Shown: positions 26,710-40,564 of the stretch, piece by piece
Layout of the letters: every line of letters begins with the position of its first letter
How positions within the stretch are numbered: position 1 is the stretch's first letter
Source: Haliotis asinina
Lineage: Eukaryota > Mollusca > Gastropoda > Lepetellida > Haliotidae
Length of the DNA: 64,000 nt
NCBI RefSeq assembly: GCF_037392515.1
Contig: NC_090288.1
Coordinates: 5,015,501 to 5,079,500 of the forward strand
Direction: 5' to 3'
Notes under the pieces: generated by a model
The model's input: only the letters and a program-made list of their open reading frames with translations
The model's database searches: none
Told to the model about the DNA's origin: nothing
Made by a program: the position numbers and the translations under genes

Positions 26710-29700
26710 TTTAGTGAGAGTGTGAACGGTTCGAGATGGTGTGTTTTGCATGTATGTTCGGATGTAAGTGTGTTGTATGAGATGGTGTGTTTTGGTGCTC
26801 GTCTACTATACCATTTCCCAGTTTTGGTCTCTTTTGGCTACACCCTTTTGGTTTATTTTTGGACAACCCCTTTCGATCACGTATGTTTTGGCTCACCCTT
26901 TGGCTGACATTTCTTTCTTTTATTTCTCTACTAATAAGAGGATTGATCTTCTCTTTTGGCCCCGATTTGGAGACTTTCTTTCAGCACTTGCCATTCTATT
27001 TCTTGAGATTATATGTCAATAAATATTAATGAATGGTATACACATGAGTCTGTCTTCATTCCTCCTTTGGATCAATTCTTAGCTAGGAGACAGCAACACA
27101 GCAGGAAGGGCAGCTAAAGTAAGTCTATTTTTGAGACATCTTGAAGTTGCCATAAGAGTAAACAAAATACACTTGAAGAAATTGAGGGGTCATTTGCTGT
27201 ATCCTGCTGTGTTGCTGTCTTCTAGTCGAATGCATTACACCTTTTCTGTGATGGAAATCACAAAGTCTGTAATCGTGTTTGGCCATGACTACAAACCTGT
27301 TGTCGGAAGACTGGACATTTTACGACCACTTCACTTACTATACGTCACATGCACACGACATGAATAATCGAGAGTAGTCTCCCATTGCTCAGTCTGGCTG
27401 TAGAACCGTTCCCATGCCTTATGGATGTTAATTATACAGGCTCTGAGACTGAAAGAGGTAATTTGCTTCTTGTCTGCTACTTATGTTCAATCCAGGCAAT
27501 AGTCATAATAATTAGTGACTTGTATGATACTTGGACCGGGTTGGTACCCTTTACTTCCAGGATAGATGTAGGCTATAATATCTGATCAAGAAAGACAAGT
27601 AGTGTTTGATAAGAACATGAATCAGATGTACAAGAACTGCCAGTTCGACCAGGTCTAGTCTCTACCAGGCGCGTAGCCTTTCAGATGAACGGACGAACGT
27701 CCAACTTGCTCGCGGCCTGTGCACAAAGGGAGACCACTCCTGTCAGCTTATTAGCGCGCGTTTATCAGCCAGCTGTGTCCAGGCGAAGTGCGCTACCGCC
27801 ATGCTTAAGGTTACACAACACCAAATTTTTATCCACCGACTTCTATTGTAACCTTACCTACATTTAGTTAGCCAGGCTAGGAACAGCCAGTCCATGTGCA
27901 CGCGGGTACAGCCTGGCATTTAAACTACAATAAAACACAATTTCTGTCCAACTTGACCGACTAACGTTCCAAGCACAGAAGCTGAACAGGTCAACCCCAG
28001 TTCCGCACCAAATGTCGCCTCCTAAAAAATATCTGTACACACATAAGCATAAGTCATGGTGATGAAAATGACAGCAGTAAATGCTTAAACTTGTTGTCAG
28101 TTATAATTACTGGATGGGTGTGCTTTTAAAAACAGAAACATCTTACCCTATTTCATCCAATCACAACTGTCATATGTCTCTGTCTCTTCTGTCGTTTTAC
28201 ATACGCTGCTCGCTCAGGGATCATGTCATTCTGATTTAGTGTAGTGGAACCCTAAACGTACACCACGAGCTTCATACCACAAGACGGTCCCCACCTCCGG
28301 TAAATGGCCATTGCCAGCACCTACCTACATTCACCAGTTTGCCAGTTAATACTCGGGGTTCAAACAAACGCAACATGCACTTCATTTTATCGCCGAAGGG
28401 GAACCATGACGACAGCTTTCAAAGCAGGATCTGCTTCCTTTCCTTCTGTCGTTTGCTTTTAACCGTCATTTAGTCCATTGTCCATCACAAGAAGTGGTCC
28501 CCTCAAGAAATTATGTCCTCTGTATTTCAGCTTCACGCAGATGATTTTAATCCCCAAGTACATCTGTCCATTATTACAGGTACTACACGCGTATAGACTA
28601 CACATTCTGTGTCCAAGATAAACATATGTGAAAAGGAGAAAAGGGGAATCGGGAGACTTGCATTATACTGACTGAAAACGGAAACTTAACCTTCCTTAAA
28701 GGTGCTAATCTTTACATGGTTTCACAGAGTTAATAATGTGTTTTCAACATCTAACGGGTGCGGCGGTTTAGTGAACTACGGTATATCCAGCGTTGGAATA
28801 TTAGGCATTGATGAAAAACCTTAAAATCGTCAGGAATTTTACCCCATGAGATGCCGCTATAGCTGGCTGTTTGACCTTGCCGAAAACATTCGATGACGCC
28901 TCGTTCTGACTTTGTCTCCATGTAGTTACCGTTGTCGTTGTCAACGGTCCCCTCTGTTTCCAACAGATTCACTTTCGCTCTTGCTCTCTATCGCTCTGCA
29001 TTTCGTTGACTACAGCATCGTTTTGAGATCATCTACTGACAAGATGTTTACAAGGCTGCATAGTCAAGGTATTTAAGCAGACTGTTATTGCATTCTAAAG
29101 TGTGAAGAGCGTACATAAGTATTGAAAAGGGTCGTAGTTTGACAGTAACGGTGTGGATGCCCACTGGCCGCCATTTGCAATTTTGGGGAAATTTAGAAAT
29201 GTTGATAATTTCAATGTCTTTCCTACCAGTAAAGTGAGAGCTGGTGGTGTTTATGTACGACGGAGGATGTTTCTAAATTGTTGTGGATGGTTTTAGCATA
29301 TCTAAAGCGTCGGTTAGGCATATATGTTTTCTTTGAACATTTTTTTTCAGTTATGCAGAGTATAATAGCATTACTGGTAGATGGAATGCATGTTAAAAGA
29401 ATGATCAATGCCCATTTTAATTCCTCTAAGGGATTTTCGCTTCCTGTACTTGTCCCCAAAGACGCTCAATTTTCTCGCTATCATCTCGTCGGCTCCAAAA
29501 CTCTTTGGTTCCGCTGTACGTATATTTGGTGTGTCAGTAAATGCGGTGTTTGTGTTCTTTTCAGCACGGGAAGACATGGTCCGGTATCATGTCACTCCTG
29601 CTGCTAGTCTATGGCCGTCGCTGGATGAGGAATCCGACTGTGTATGTATTTTATCTACATGCCCCTCAGATTGGGCCGAAAAGCTGCCTTCTTTTGTCCT

Positions 29701-30297
29701 TGTGGAATTCCTCTCATGTACACCAGTGATATTATATATTTTATGGTGTGCTGAAAGTCTGTCTCCGGGTACCCCTCTCCCATTTACACATTAACATAAA
29801 AAGATTTCTTTCTAACAATCTGACAGCATGTTTTTCGTTGGATACAACCTCATAGCATGTGTGGCCAGGGGCTATGATCTCAAACATTCTTTAACATTGC
29901 TTGGTTAAACGTCTCCTGTCAACCTCACCCAATGACCCTCCTTTCTCCCACCCTCCCCACTCATCGATATAGCGTTCCCTGGCTTCGTCCCCGAGTCCCT
30001 CTCCCGATCCCCTGAGTGTTTTCACCCCGTTCTGGGCCCGCCCTGACCACGGCGAGACGCTCCCTGCCCCAGTCACCATCACCTATGTCGACTATTACCC
30101 TGTCTCAAGTGACGACGACAGTGACTACTGGGTCTATGAGGACGAGGACGACGACAGCTTCGTGGAGGATATTCATCCCGTGAGGAGGGCGTTGAGGAGA
30201 GTGGCTGCCTTCTTCAGGAGAGTATTCTCGTAGATTCCTCATCCATGTGTGTATGTGTGTGAGTGTGTGCGTGCGCGGGTGCGTGGATAGGGGTAAA
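26525..30297 (+). repeat. Tandem array unit 8
   Basis: 3773 bp, the shortest interior unit; about 10 bp of the GT-rich 3'UTR is missing near 30283. AATAAA at 27018; inverted-repeat span 27083-27225. Has the even-unit markers (uninterrupted GT tract; T at 26952). Confidence 0.97.
29408..30233 (+). CDS. Array gene copy 8
   Basis: Exons 29408-29641 and 29973-30233; poly(A) signal at 30793. Predicted protein identical to copy 3. The 3'UTR is about 10 bp shorter in its GT-rich part. Confidence 0.7.
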
Positions 30298-30418
30298 CGT
30301 GTATGTGCGATTGGATGAATGTGTGCAAGAGTACATGTTGTACGATTGGGTGTGCATGTTAGAGTATGCAATTTACGTGTGTATTTGAACACAGATAAGA
30401 GAGACAGTGGTATTGATA

Positions 30419-30484
<66 letters not shown>

Positions 30485-33400
30485 TTTAGTGAGAGTGTGA
30501 ACGGTTCGAGATGGTGTGTTTTGCATGTATGTTCGGATGTAAGTGTGTTGTATGAGATGGTGTGTTTTGGTGCTCGTCTACTATACCATTTCCCAGTTTT
30601 GGTCTCTTTTGGCTACACCCTTTTGGTTTATTTTTGGACAACCCCTTTCGATCACGTATGTTTTGGCTCACCCTTTGGCTGACATTTCTTTCTTTTATTT
30701 CTCTACTAATAAGAGGATTGATCTTCCCTTTTGGCCCCGATTTGGAGACTTTCTTTCAGCACTTGCCATTCTATTTCTTGAGATTATATGTCAATAAATA
30801 TTAATGAATGGTATACACATGAGTCTGTCTTCATTCCTCCTTTGGATCAATTCTTAGCTAGGAGACAGCAACACAGCAGGAAGGGCAGCTAAAGTAAGTC
30901 TATTTTTGAGACATCTTGAAGTTGCCATAAGAGTAAACAAAATACACTTGAAGAAATTGAGGGGTCATTTGCTGTATCCTGCTGTGTTGCTGTCTTCTAG
31001 TCGAATGCATTACACCTTTTCTGTGATGGAAATCACAAAGTCTGTAATCGTGTTTGGCCATGACTACAAACCTGTTGTGGGAAGACTGGACATTTTACGA
31101 CCACTTCACTTACTATACGTCACATGCACACGACATGAATAATCGAGAGTAGTCTCCCATTGCTCAGTCTGGCTGTAGAACCGTTCCCATGCCTTATGGA
31201 TGTTAATTATACAGGCTCTGAGACTGAAAGAGGTAATTTGCTTCTTGTCTGCTACTTATGTTCAATCCAGGCAATAGTCATAATAATTAGTGACTTGTAT
31301 GATACTTGGACCGGGTTGGTACCCTTTACTTCCAGGATAGATGTAGGCTATAATATCTGATCAAGAAAGACAAGTAGTGTTTGATAAGAACATGAATCAG
31401 ATGTACAAGAACTGCCAGTTCGACCAGGTCTAGTCTCTACCAGGCGCGTAGCCTTTCAGATGAACGGACGAACGTCCAACTTGCTCGCGGCCTGTGCACA
31501 AAGGGAGACCACTCCTGTCAGCTTATTAGCGCGCGTTTATCAGCCAGCTGTGTCCAGGCGAAGTGCGCTACCGCCATGCTTAAGGTTACACAACACCAAA
31601 TTTTTATCCACCGACTTCTATTGTAACCTTACCTACATTTAGTTAGCCAGGCTAGGAACAGCCAGTCCATGTGCACGCGGGTACAGCCTGGCATTTAAAC
31701 TACAATAAAACACAATTTCTGTCCAACTTGTCCGACTAACGTTCCAAGCACAGAAGCTGAACAGGTCAACCCCAGTTCCGCACCAAATGTCGCCTCCTAA
31801 AAAATATCTGTACACACATAAGCATAAGTCATGGTGATGAAAATGACAGCAGTAAATGCTTAAACTTGTTGTCAGTTATAATTACTGGATGGGTGTGCTT
31901 TTAAAAACAGAAACATCTTACCCTATTTCATCCAATCACAACTGTCATATGTCTCTGTCTCTTCTGTCGTTTTACATACGCTGCTCGCTCAGGGATCATG
32001 TCATTCTGATTTAGTGTAGTGGAACCCTAAACGTACACCACGAGCTTCATACCACAAGACGGTCCCCACCTCCGGTAAATGGCCATTGCCAGCACCTACC
32101 TACATTCACCAGTTTGCCAGTTAATACTCGGGGTTCAAACAAACGCAACATGCACTTCATTTTATCGCCGAAGGGGAACCATGACGACAGCTTTCAAAGC
32201 AGGATCTGCTTCCTTTCCTTCTGTCGTTTGCTTTTAACCGTCATTTAGTCCATTGTCCATCACAAGAAGTGGTCCCCTCAAGAAATTATGTCCTCTGTAT
32301 TTCAGCTTCACGCAGATGATTTTAATCCCCAAGTACATCTGTCCATTATTACAGGTACTACACGCGTATAGACTACACATTCTGTGTCCAAGATAAACAT
32401 ATGTGAAAAGGAGAAAAGGGGAATCGGGAGACTTGCATTATACTGACTGAAAACGGAAACTTAACCTTCCTTAAAGGTGCTAATCTTTACATGGTTTCAC
32501 AGAGTTAATAATGTGTTTTCAACATCTAACGGGTGCGGCGGTTTAGTGAACTACGGTATATCCAGCGTTGGAATATTAGGCATTGATGAAAAACCTTAAA
32601 ATCGTCAGGAATTTTACCCCATGAGATGCCGCTATAGCTGGCTGTTTGACCTTGCCGAAAACATTCGATGACGCCTCGTTCTGACTTTGTCTCCATGTAG
32701 TTACCGTTGTCGTTGTCAACGGTCCCTCTGTTTCCAACAGATTCACTTTCGCTCTTGCTCTCTATCGCTCTGCATTTCGTTGACTACAGCATCGTTTTGA
32801 GATCATCTACTGACAAGATGTTTACAAGGCTGCATAGTCAAGGTATTTAAGCAGACTGTTATTGCATTCTAAAGTGTGAAGAGCGTACATAAGTATTGAA
32901 AAGGGTCGTAGTTTGACAGTAACGGTGTGGATGCCCACTGGCCGCCATTTGCAATTTTGGGGAAATTTAGAAATGTTGATAATTTCAATGTCTTTCCTAC
33001 CAGTAAAGTGAGAGCTGGTGGTGTTTATGTACGACGGAGGATGTTTCTAAATTGTTGTGGATGGTTTTAGCATATCTAAAGCGTCGGTTAGGCATATATG
33101 TTTTCTTTGAACATTTTTTTTCAGTTATGCAGAGTATAATAGCATTACTGGTAGATGGAATGCATGTTAAAAGAATGATCAATGCCCATTTTAATTCCTC
33201 TAAGGGATTTTCGCTTCCTGTACTTGTCCCCAAAGACGCTCAATTTTCTCGCTATCATCTCGTCGGCTCCAAAACTCTTTGGTTCCGCTGTACGTATATT
33301 TGGTGTGTCAGTAAATGCGGTGTTTGTGTTCTTTTCAGCACGGGAAGACATGGTCCGGTATCATGTCACTCCTGCTGCTAGTCTATGGCCGTCGCTGGAT

Positions 33401-34081
33401 GAGGAATCCGACTGTGTATGTATTTTATCTACATGCCCCTCAGATTGGGCCGAAAAGCTGCCTTCTTTTGTCCTTGTGGAATTCCTCTCATGTACACCAG
33501 TGATATTATATATTTTATGGTGTGCTGAAAGTCTGTCTCCGGGTACCCCTCTCCCATTTACACATTAACATAAAAAGATTTCTTTCTAACAATCTGACAG
33601 CATGTTTTTCGTTGGATACAACCTCATAGCATGTGTGGCCAGGGGCTATGATCTCAAACATTCTTTAACATTGCTTGGTTAAACGTCTCCTGTCAACCTC
33701 ACCCAATGACCCTCCTTTCTCCCACCCTCCCCACTCATCGATATAGCGTTCCCTGGCTTCGTCCCCGAGTCCCTCTCCCGATCCCCTGAGTGTTTTCACC
33801 CCGTTCTGGGCCCGCCCTGACCACGGCGAGACGCTCCCTGCCCCAGTCACCATCACCTATGTCGACTATTACCCTGTCTCAAGTGACGACGACAGTGACT
33901 ACTGGGTCTATGAGGACGAGGACGACGACAGCTTCGTGGAGGATATTCATCCCGTGAGGAGGGCGTTGAGGAGAGTGGCTGCCTTCTTCAGGAGAGTATT
34001 CTCGTAGATTCCTCATCCATGTGTGTATGTGTGTGAGTGTGTGCGTGCGCGGGTGCGTGTGTGTGCGTGGATAGGGGTAAA
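30298..34081 (+). repeat. Tandem array unit 9
   Basis: 3784 bp. AATAAA at 30793; inverted-repeat span 30858-31000. Has the 1-bp deletion near 32723 shared with units 5 and 7. Confidence 0.97.
33182..34007 (+). CDS. Array gene copy 9
   Basis: Exons 33182-33415 and 33747-34007; poly(A) signal at 34581. Predicted protein identical to copy 3. Confidence 0.7.
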
Positions 34082-34199
34082 CGTGTATGTGCGATTGGAT
34101 GAATGTGTGCAAGAGTACATGTTGTACGATTGGGTGTGCATGTTAGAGTATGCAATTTACGTGTGTATTTGAACACAGATAAGAGAGACAGTGGTATTG

Positions 34200-34272
<73 letters not shown>

Positions 34273-37200
34273 TTTAGTGAGAGTGTGAACGGTTCGAGAT
34301 GGTGTGTTTTGCATGTATGTTCGGATGTAAGTGTGTTGTATGAGATGGTGTGTTTTGGTGCTCGTCTACTATACCATTTCCCAGTTTTGGTCTCTTTTGG
34401 CTACACCCTTTTGGTTTATTTTTGGACAACCCCTTTCGATCACGTATGTTTTGGCTCACCCTTTGGCTGACATTTCTTTCTTTTATTTCTCTACTAATAA
34501 GAGGATTGATCTTCTCTTTTGGCCCCGATTTGGAGACTTTCTTTCAGCACTTGCCATTCTATTTCTTGAGATTATATGTCAATAAATATTAATGAATGGT
34601 ATACACATGAGTCTGTCTTCATTCCTCCTTTGGATCAATTCTTAGCTAGGAGACAGCAACACAGCAGGAAGGGCAGCTAAAGTAAGTCTATTTTTGAGAC
34701 ATCTTGAAGTTGCCATAAGAGTAAACAAAATACACTTGAAGAAATTGAGGGGTCATTTGCTGTATCCTGCTGTGTTGCTGTCTTCTAGTCGAATGCATTA
34801 CACCTTTTCTGTGATGGAAATCACAAAGTCTGTAATCGTGTTTGGCCATGACTACAAACCTGTTGTGGGAAGACTGGACATTTTACGACCACTTCACTTA
34901 CTATACGTCACATGCACACGACATGAATAATCGAGAGTAGTCTCCCATTGCTCAGTCTGGCTGTAGAACCGTTCCCATGCCTTATGGATGTTAATTATAC
35001 AGGCTCTGAGACTGAAAGAGGTAATTTGCTTCTTGTCTGCTACTTATGTTCAATCCAGGCAATAGTCATAATAATTAGTGACTTGTATGATACTTGGACC
35101 GGGTTGGTACCCTTTACTTCCAGGATAGATGTAGGCTATAATATCTGATCAAGAAAGACAAGTAGTGTTTGATAAGAACATGAATCAGATGTACAAGAAC
35201 TGCCAGTTCGACCAGGTCTAGTCTCTACCAGGCGCGTAGCCTTTCAGATGAACGGACGAACGTCCAACTTGCTCGCGGCCTGTGCACAAAGGGAGACCAC
35301 TCCTGTCAGCTTATTAGCGCGCGTTTATCAGCCAGCTGTGTCCAGGCGAAGTGCGCTACCGCCATGCTTAAGGTTACACAACACCAAATTTTTATCCACC
35401 GACTTCTATTGTAACCTTACCTACATTTAGTTAGCCAGGCTAGGAACAGCCAGTCCATGTGCACGCGGGTACAGCCTGGCATTTAAACTACAATAAAACA
35501 CAATTTCTGTCCAACTTGTCCGACTAACGTTCCAAGCACAGAAGCTGAACAGGTCAACCCCAGTTCCGCACCAAATGTCGCCTCCTAAAAAATATCTGTA
35601 CACACATAAGCATAAGTCATGGTGATGAAAATGACAGCAGTAAATGCTTAAACTTGTTGTCAGTTATAATTACTGGATGGGTGTGCTTTTAAAAACAGAA
35701 ACATCTTACCCTATTTCATCCAATCACAACTGTCATATGTCTCTGTCTCTTCTGTCGTTTTACATACGCTGCTCGCTCAGGGATCATGTCATTCTGATTT
35801 AGTGTAGTGGAACCCTAAACGTACACCACGAGCTTCATACCACAAGACGGTCCCCACCTCCGGTAAATGGCCATTGCCAGCACCTACCTACATTCACCAG
35901 TTTGCCAGTTAATACTCGGGGTTCAAACAAACGCAACATGCACTTCATTTTATCGCCGAAGGGGAACCATGACGACAGCTTTCAAAGCAGGATCTGCTTC
36001 CTTTCCTTCTGTCGTTTGCTTTTAACCGTCATTTAGTCCATTGTCCATCACAAGAAGTGGTCCCCTCAAGAAATTATGTCCTCTGTATTTCAGCTTCACG
36101 CAGATGATTTTAATCCCCAAGTACATCTGTCCATTATTACAGGTACTACACGCGTATAGACTACACATTCTGTGTCCAAGATAAACATATGTGAAAAGGA
36201 GAAAAGGGGAATCGGGAGACTTGCATTATACTGACTGAAAACGGAAACTTAACCTTCCTTAAAGGTGCTAATCTTTACATGGTTTCACAGAGTTAATAAT
36301 GTGTTTTCAACATCTAACGGGTGCGGCGGTTTAGTGAACTACGGTATATCCAGCGTTGGAATATTAGGCATTGATGAAAAACCTTAAAATCGTCAGGAAT
36401 TTTACCCCATGAGATGCCGCTATAGCTGGCTGTTTGACCTTGCCGAAAACATTCGATGACGCCTCGTTCTGACTTTGTCTCCATGTAGTTACCGTTGTCG
36501 TTGTCAACGGTCCCCTCTGTTTCCAACAGATTCACTTTCGCTCTTGCTCTCTATCGCTCTGCATTTCGTTGACTACAGCATCGTTTTGAGATCATCTACT
36601 GACAAGATGTTTACAAGGCTGCATAGTCAAGGTATTTAAGCAGACTGTTATTGCATTCTAAAGTGTGAAGAGCGTACATAAGTATTGAAAAGGGTCGTAG
36701 TTTGACAGTAACGGTGTGGATGCCCACTGGCCGCCATTTGCAATTTTGGGGAAATTTAGAAATGTTGATAATTTCAATGTCTTTCCTACCAGTAAAGTGA
36801 GAGCTGGTGGTGTTTATGTACGACGGAGGATGTTTCTAAATTGTTGTGGATGGTTTTAGCATATCTAAAGCGTCGGTTAGGCATATATGTTTTCTTTGAA
36901 CATTTTTTTTCAGTTATGCAGAGTATAATAGCATTACTGGTAGATGGAATGCATGTTAAAAGAATGATCAATGCCCATTTTAATTCCTCTAAGGGATTTT
37001 CGCTTCCTGTACTTGTCCCCAAAGACGCTCAATTTTCTCGCTATCATCTCGTCGGCTCCAAAACTCTTTGGTTCCGCTGTACGTATATTTGGTGTGTCAG
37101 TAAATGCGGTGTTTGTGTTCTTTTCAGCACGGGAAGACATGGTCCGGTATCATGTCACTCCTGCTGCTAGTCTATGGCCGTCGCTGGATGAGGAATCCGA

Positions 37201-37870
37201 CTGTGTATGTATTTTATCTACATGCCCCTCAGATTGGGCCGAAAAGCTGCCTTCTTTTGTCCTTGTGGAATTCCTCTCATGTACACCAGTGATATTATAT
37301 ATTTTATGGTGTGCTGAAAGTCTGTCTCCGGGTACCCCTCTCCCATTTACACATTAACATAAAAAGATTTCTTTCTAACAATCTGACAGCATGTTTTTCG
37401 TTGGATACAACCTCATAGCATGTGTGGCCAGGGGCTATGATCTCAAACATTCTTTAACATTGCTTGGTTAAACGTCTCCTGTCAACCTCACCCAATGACC
37501 CTCCTTTCTCCCACCCTCCCCACTCATCGATATAGCGTTCCCTGGCTTCGTCCCCGAGTCCCTCTCCCGATCCCCTGAGTGTTTTCACCCCGTTCTGGGC
37601 CCGCCCTGACCACGGCGAGACGCTCCCTGCCCCAGTCACCATCACCTATGTCGACTATTACCCTGTCTCAAGTGACGACGACAGTGACTACTGGGTCTAT
37701 GAGGACGAGGACGACGACAGCTTCGTGGAGGATATTCATCCCGTGAGGAGGGCGTTGAGGAGAGTGGCTGCCTTCTTCAGGAGAGTATTCTCGTAGATTC
37801 CTCATCCATGTGTGTATGTGTGTGAGTGTGTGCGTGCGCGGGTGCGTGTGTGTGCGTGGATAGGGGTAAA
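34082..37870 (+). repeat. Tandem array unit 10
   Basis: 3789 bp. AATAAA at 34581; inverted-repeat span 34646-34788. Has the even-unit markers (uninterrupted GT tract; T at 34515). Confidence 0.97.
36971..37796 (+). CDS. Array gene copy 10
   Basis: Exons 36971-37204 and 37536-37796; poly(A) signal at 38365. Predicted protein identical to copy 3. Confidence 0.7.
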
Positions 37871-37991
37871 CGTGTATGTGCGATTGGATGAATGTGTGCA
37901 AGAGTACATGTTGTACGATTGGGTGTGCATGTTAGAGTATGCAATTTACGTGTGTATTTGAACACAGATAAGAGAGACAGTGGTATTGATA

Positions 37992-38051
<60 letters not shown>

Positions 38052-40564
38052 TTGTGATTTAGTGAGAGTGTGAACGGTTCGAGATGGTGTGTTTTGCATG
38101 TATGTTCGGATGTAAGTGTGTTGTATGAGATGGTGTGTTTTGGTGCTCGTCTACTATACCATTTCCCAGTTTTGGTCTCTTTTGGCTACACCCTTTTGGT
38201 TTATTTTTGGACAACCCCTTTCGATCACGTATGTTTTGGCTCACCCTTTGGCTGACATTTCTTTCTTTATTTCTCTACTAATAAGAGGATTGATGTTCCC
38301 TTTTGGCCCCGATTTGGAGACTTTCTTTCAGCACTTGCCATTCTATTTCTTGAGATTATATGTCAATAAATATTAATGAATGGTATACACATGAGTCTGT
38401 CTTCATTCCTCCTTTGGATCAATTCTTAGCTAGGAGACAGCAACACAGCAGGAAGGGCAGCTAAAGTAAGTCTATTTTTGAGACATCGTGAAGTTGCCAT
38501 AAGAGTAAACAAAATACACTTGAAGAAATTGAGGGGTCATTTGCTGTATCCTGCTGTGTTGCTGTCTTCTAGTCGAATGCATTACACCTTTTCTGTGATG
38601 GAAATCACAAAGTCTGTAATCGTGTTTGGCCATGACTACAAACCTGTTGTCGGAAGACTGGACATTTTACGACCACTTCACTTACTATACGTCACATGCA
38701 CACGACATGAATAATCGAGAGTAGTCTCCCATTGCTCAGTCTGGCTGTATAACCGTTCCCATGTCTTATGGATGTTAATTATACAGGCTCTGAGACTGAA
38801 AGAGGTAATTTGCTTCTTGTCTGCTACTTACGTTCAATCCAGGCAATAGTCATAATAATTAGTGACTTGTATGATACTTGGACCGGGTTGGCACCCTTTA
38901 CTTCCAGGATAGATGTAGGCTATAATATTTGATCAAGAAAGACAAGTAGTGTTTGATAAGAACATGAATCAGATGTACAAGAACTGCCAGTTCGACCAGG
39001 TCTAGTCTCCACCAGGCGCGTAGCCGTTCAGATGAACGGACGAACGTCCAACTTGCTCGCGACCTGTGCACAAAGGGAGACCACTCCTGTCAGCTTATTA
39101 GCGCGCGTTTATCAGCCAGCTGTGTCCAGGCGAAGTGCGCTACCGCCATGCTTAAGGTTACACAACACCAAATTTTTATCCACCGACTTCTATTGTAACC
39201 TTACCTACATTTAGTTAGCCAGGCTATGAACAGCCAGTCCATGTGCACGTGGGTACAGCCTGGCATGTAAACTACAATAAAACACAATAACAGTCCAACT
39301 TGTCCGACTAACGTTCCGAGCACAGAAGCTGAACAGGTCAACCCCAGTTCCGCACCAAATGTCGCCTCCTAAAAAATATCTGTACACACATAAGCATAAG
39401 TCATGGTGATGAAAATGACAGCAGTAAATGCTTAAACTTGTTGTCAGTTATAATTACTGGATGGATGTGCGTTTAAAAACAGAAACATCTTACCCTATTT
39501 CATCCAATCACAACTGTCATATGTCTCTGTCTCTTCTGTCGTTTTACATACGCTGCTCGCTCAGGGATCATGTCATTCTGATTTAGTGTAGTGGAACCCT
39601 AAACGTACACCATGAGCTTCATACCACAAGACGGTCCCCACCTCCATTGCCAGCACCTACCTACATTCACCAGTTTGCCAGTTAATACTCGGGGTTCAAA
39701 CAAACGCAACATGCACTTCATTTTATCGCCGAAGGGGAACCATGACAACAGCTTTCAAAGCAGGATCTGCTTCCTTTCCTTCTGTCGTTTGCTTTTAACC
39801 GTCATTTAGTCCATTGTCCATCACAAGAAGTGGTCCCCTCAAGAAATTATGTCATCTGTATTTCAGCTTCACGCAGATGATTTTAATCCCCAAGTACATC
39901 TGTCCATTATTACAGGTACTACACGCGTATAGACTACAAATTCTGTGTCCAAAATAAACATATGTGAAAAGGAGAAAAGGGGAATCGGGAGACTTGCATT
40001 ATACTGACTGAAAACGGAAACTTAACCTTCCTTAAAGGTGCTAATCTTTACATGGTTTCACAGAGTTAATAATGTGTTTTCAACATCTAACGGATGCGGC
40101 GGTTTAGTGAACTACGGTATATCCAGCGTTGGAATATTAGGCATTGATGAAAAACCTTAAAATCGTCAGGAATTTTACCCCATGAGATGCCGCTATAGCT
40201 GGCTGTTTGACCTTGCCGAAAACATTCGATGACGCCTCGTTCTGACTTTGTCTCCATGTAGTTACCGTTGTCGTTGCCAACGGTCCCCTCTGTTTCCAAC
40301 AGATTCACTTTCGCTCTTGCTCCCTATCGCTCTGCATTTCGTTGACTACAGCATCGTTTTGAGATCATCTACTGACAAGATGTTTACAAGGCTGCATAGT
40401 CAAGGTATTTAAGCAGACTGTTATTGCATTCTAAAGTGTGAAGAGTGTACATAAGTATTGAAACGGGTCGTAGTTTGACAGTAACGGCGTGGATGCCATT
40501 TGCAATTTTTGGGGAAATTTAGAAATGTTGATAATTTCAATGTCTTTGAACATTTGTTTCAGTT

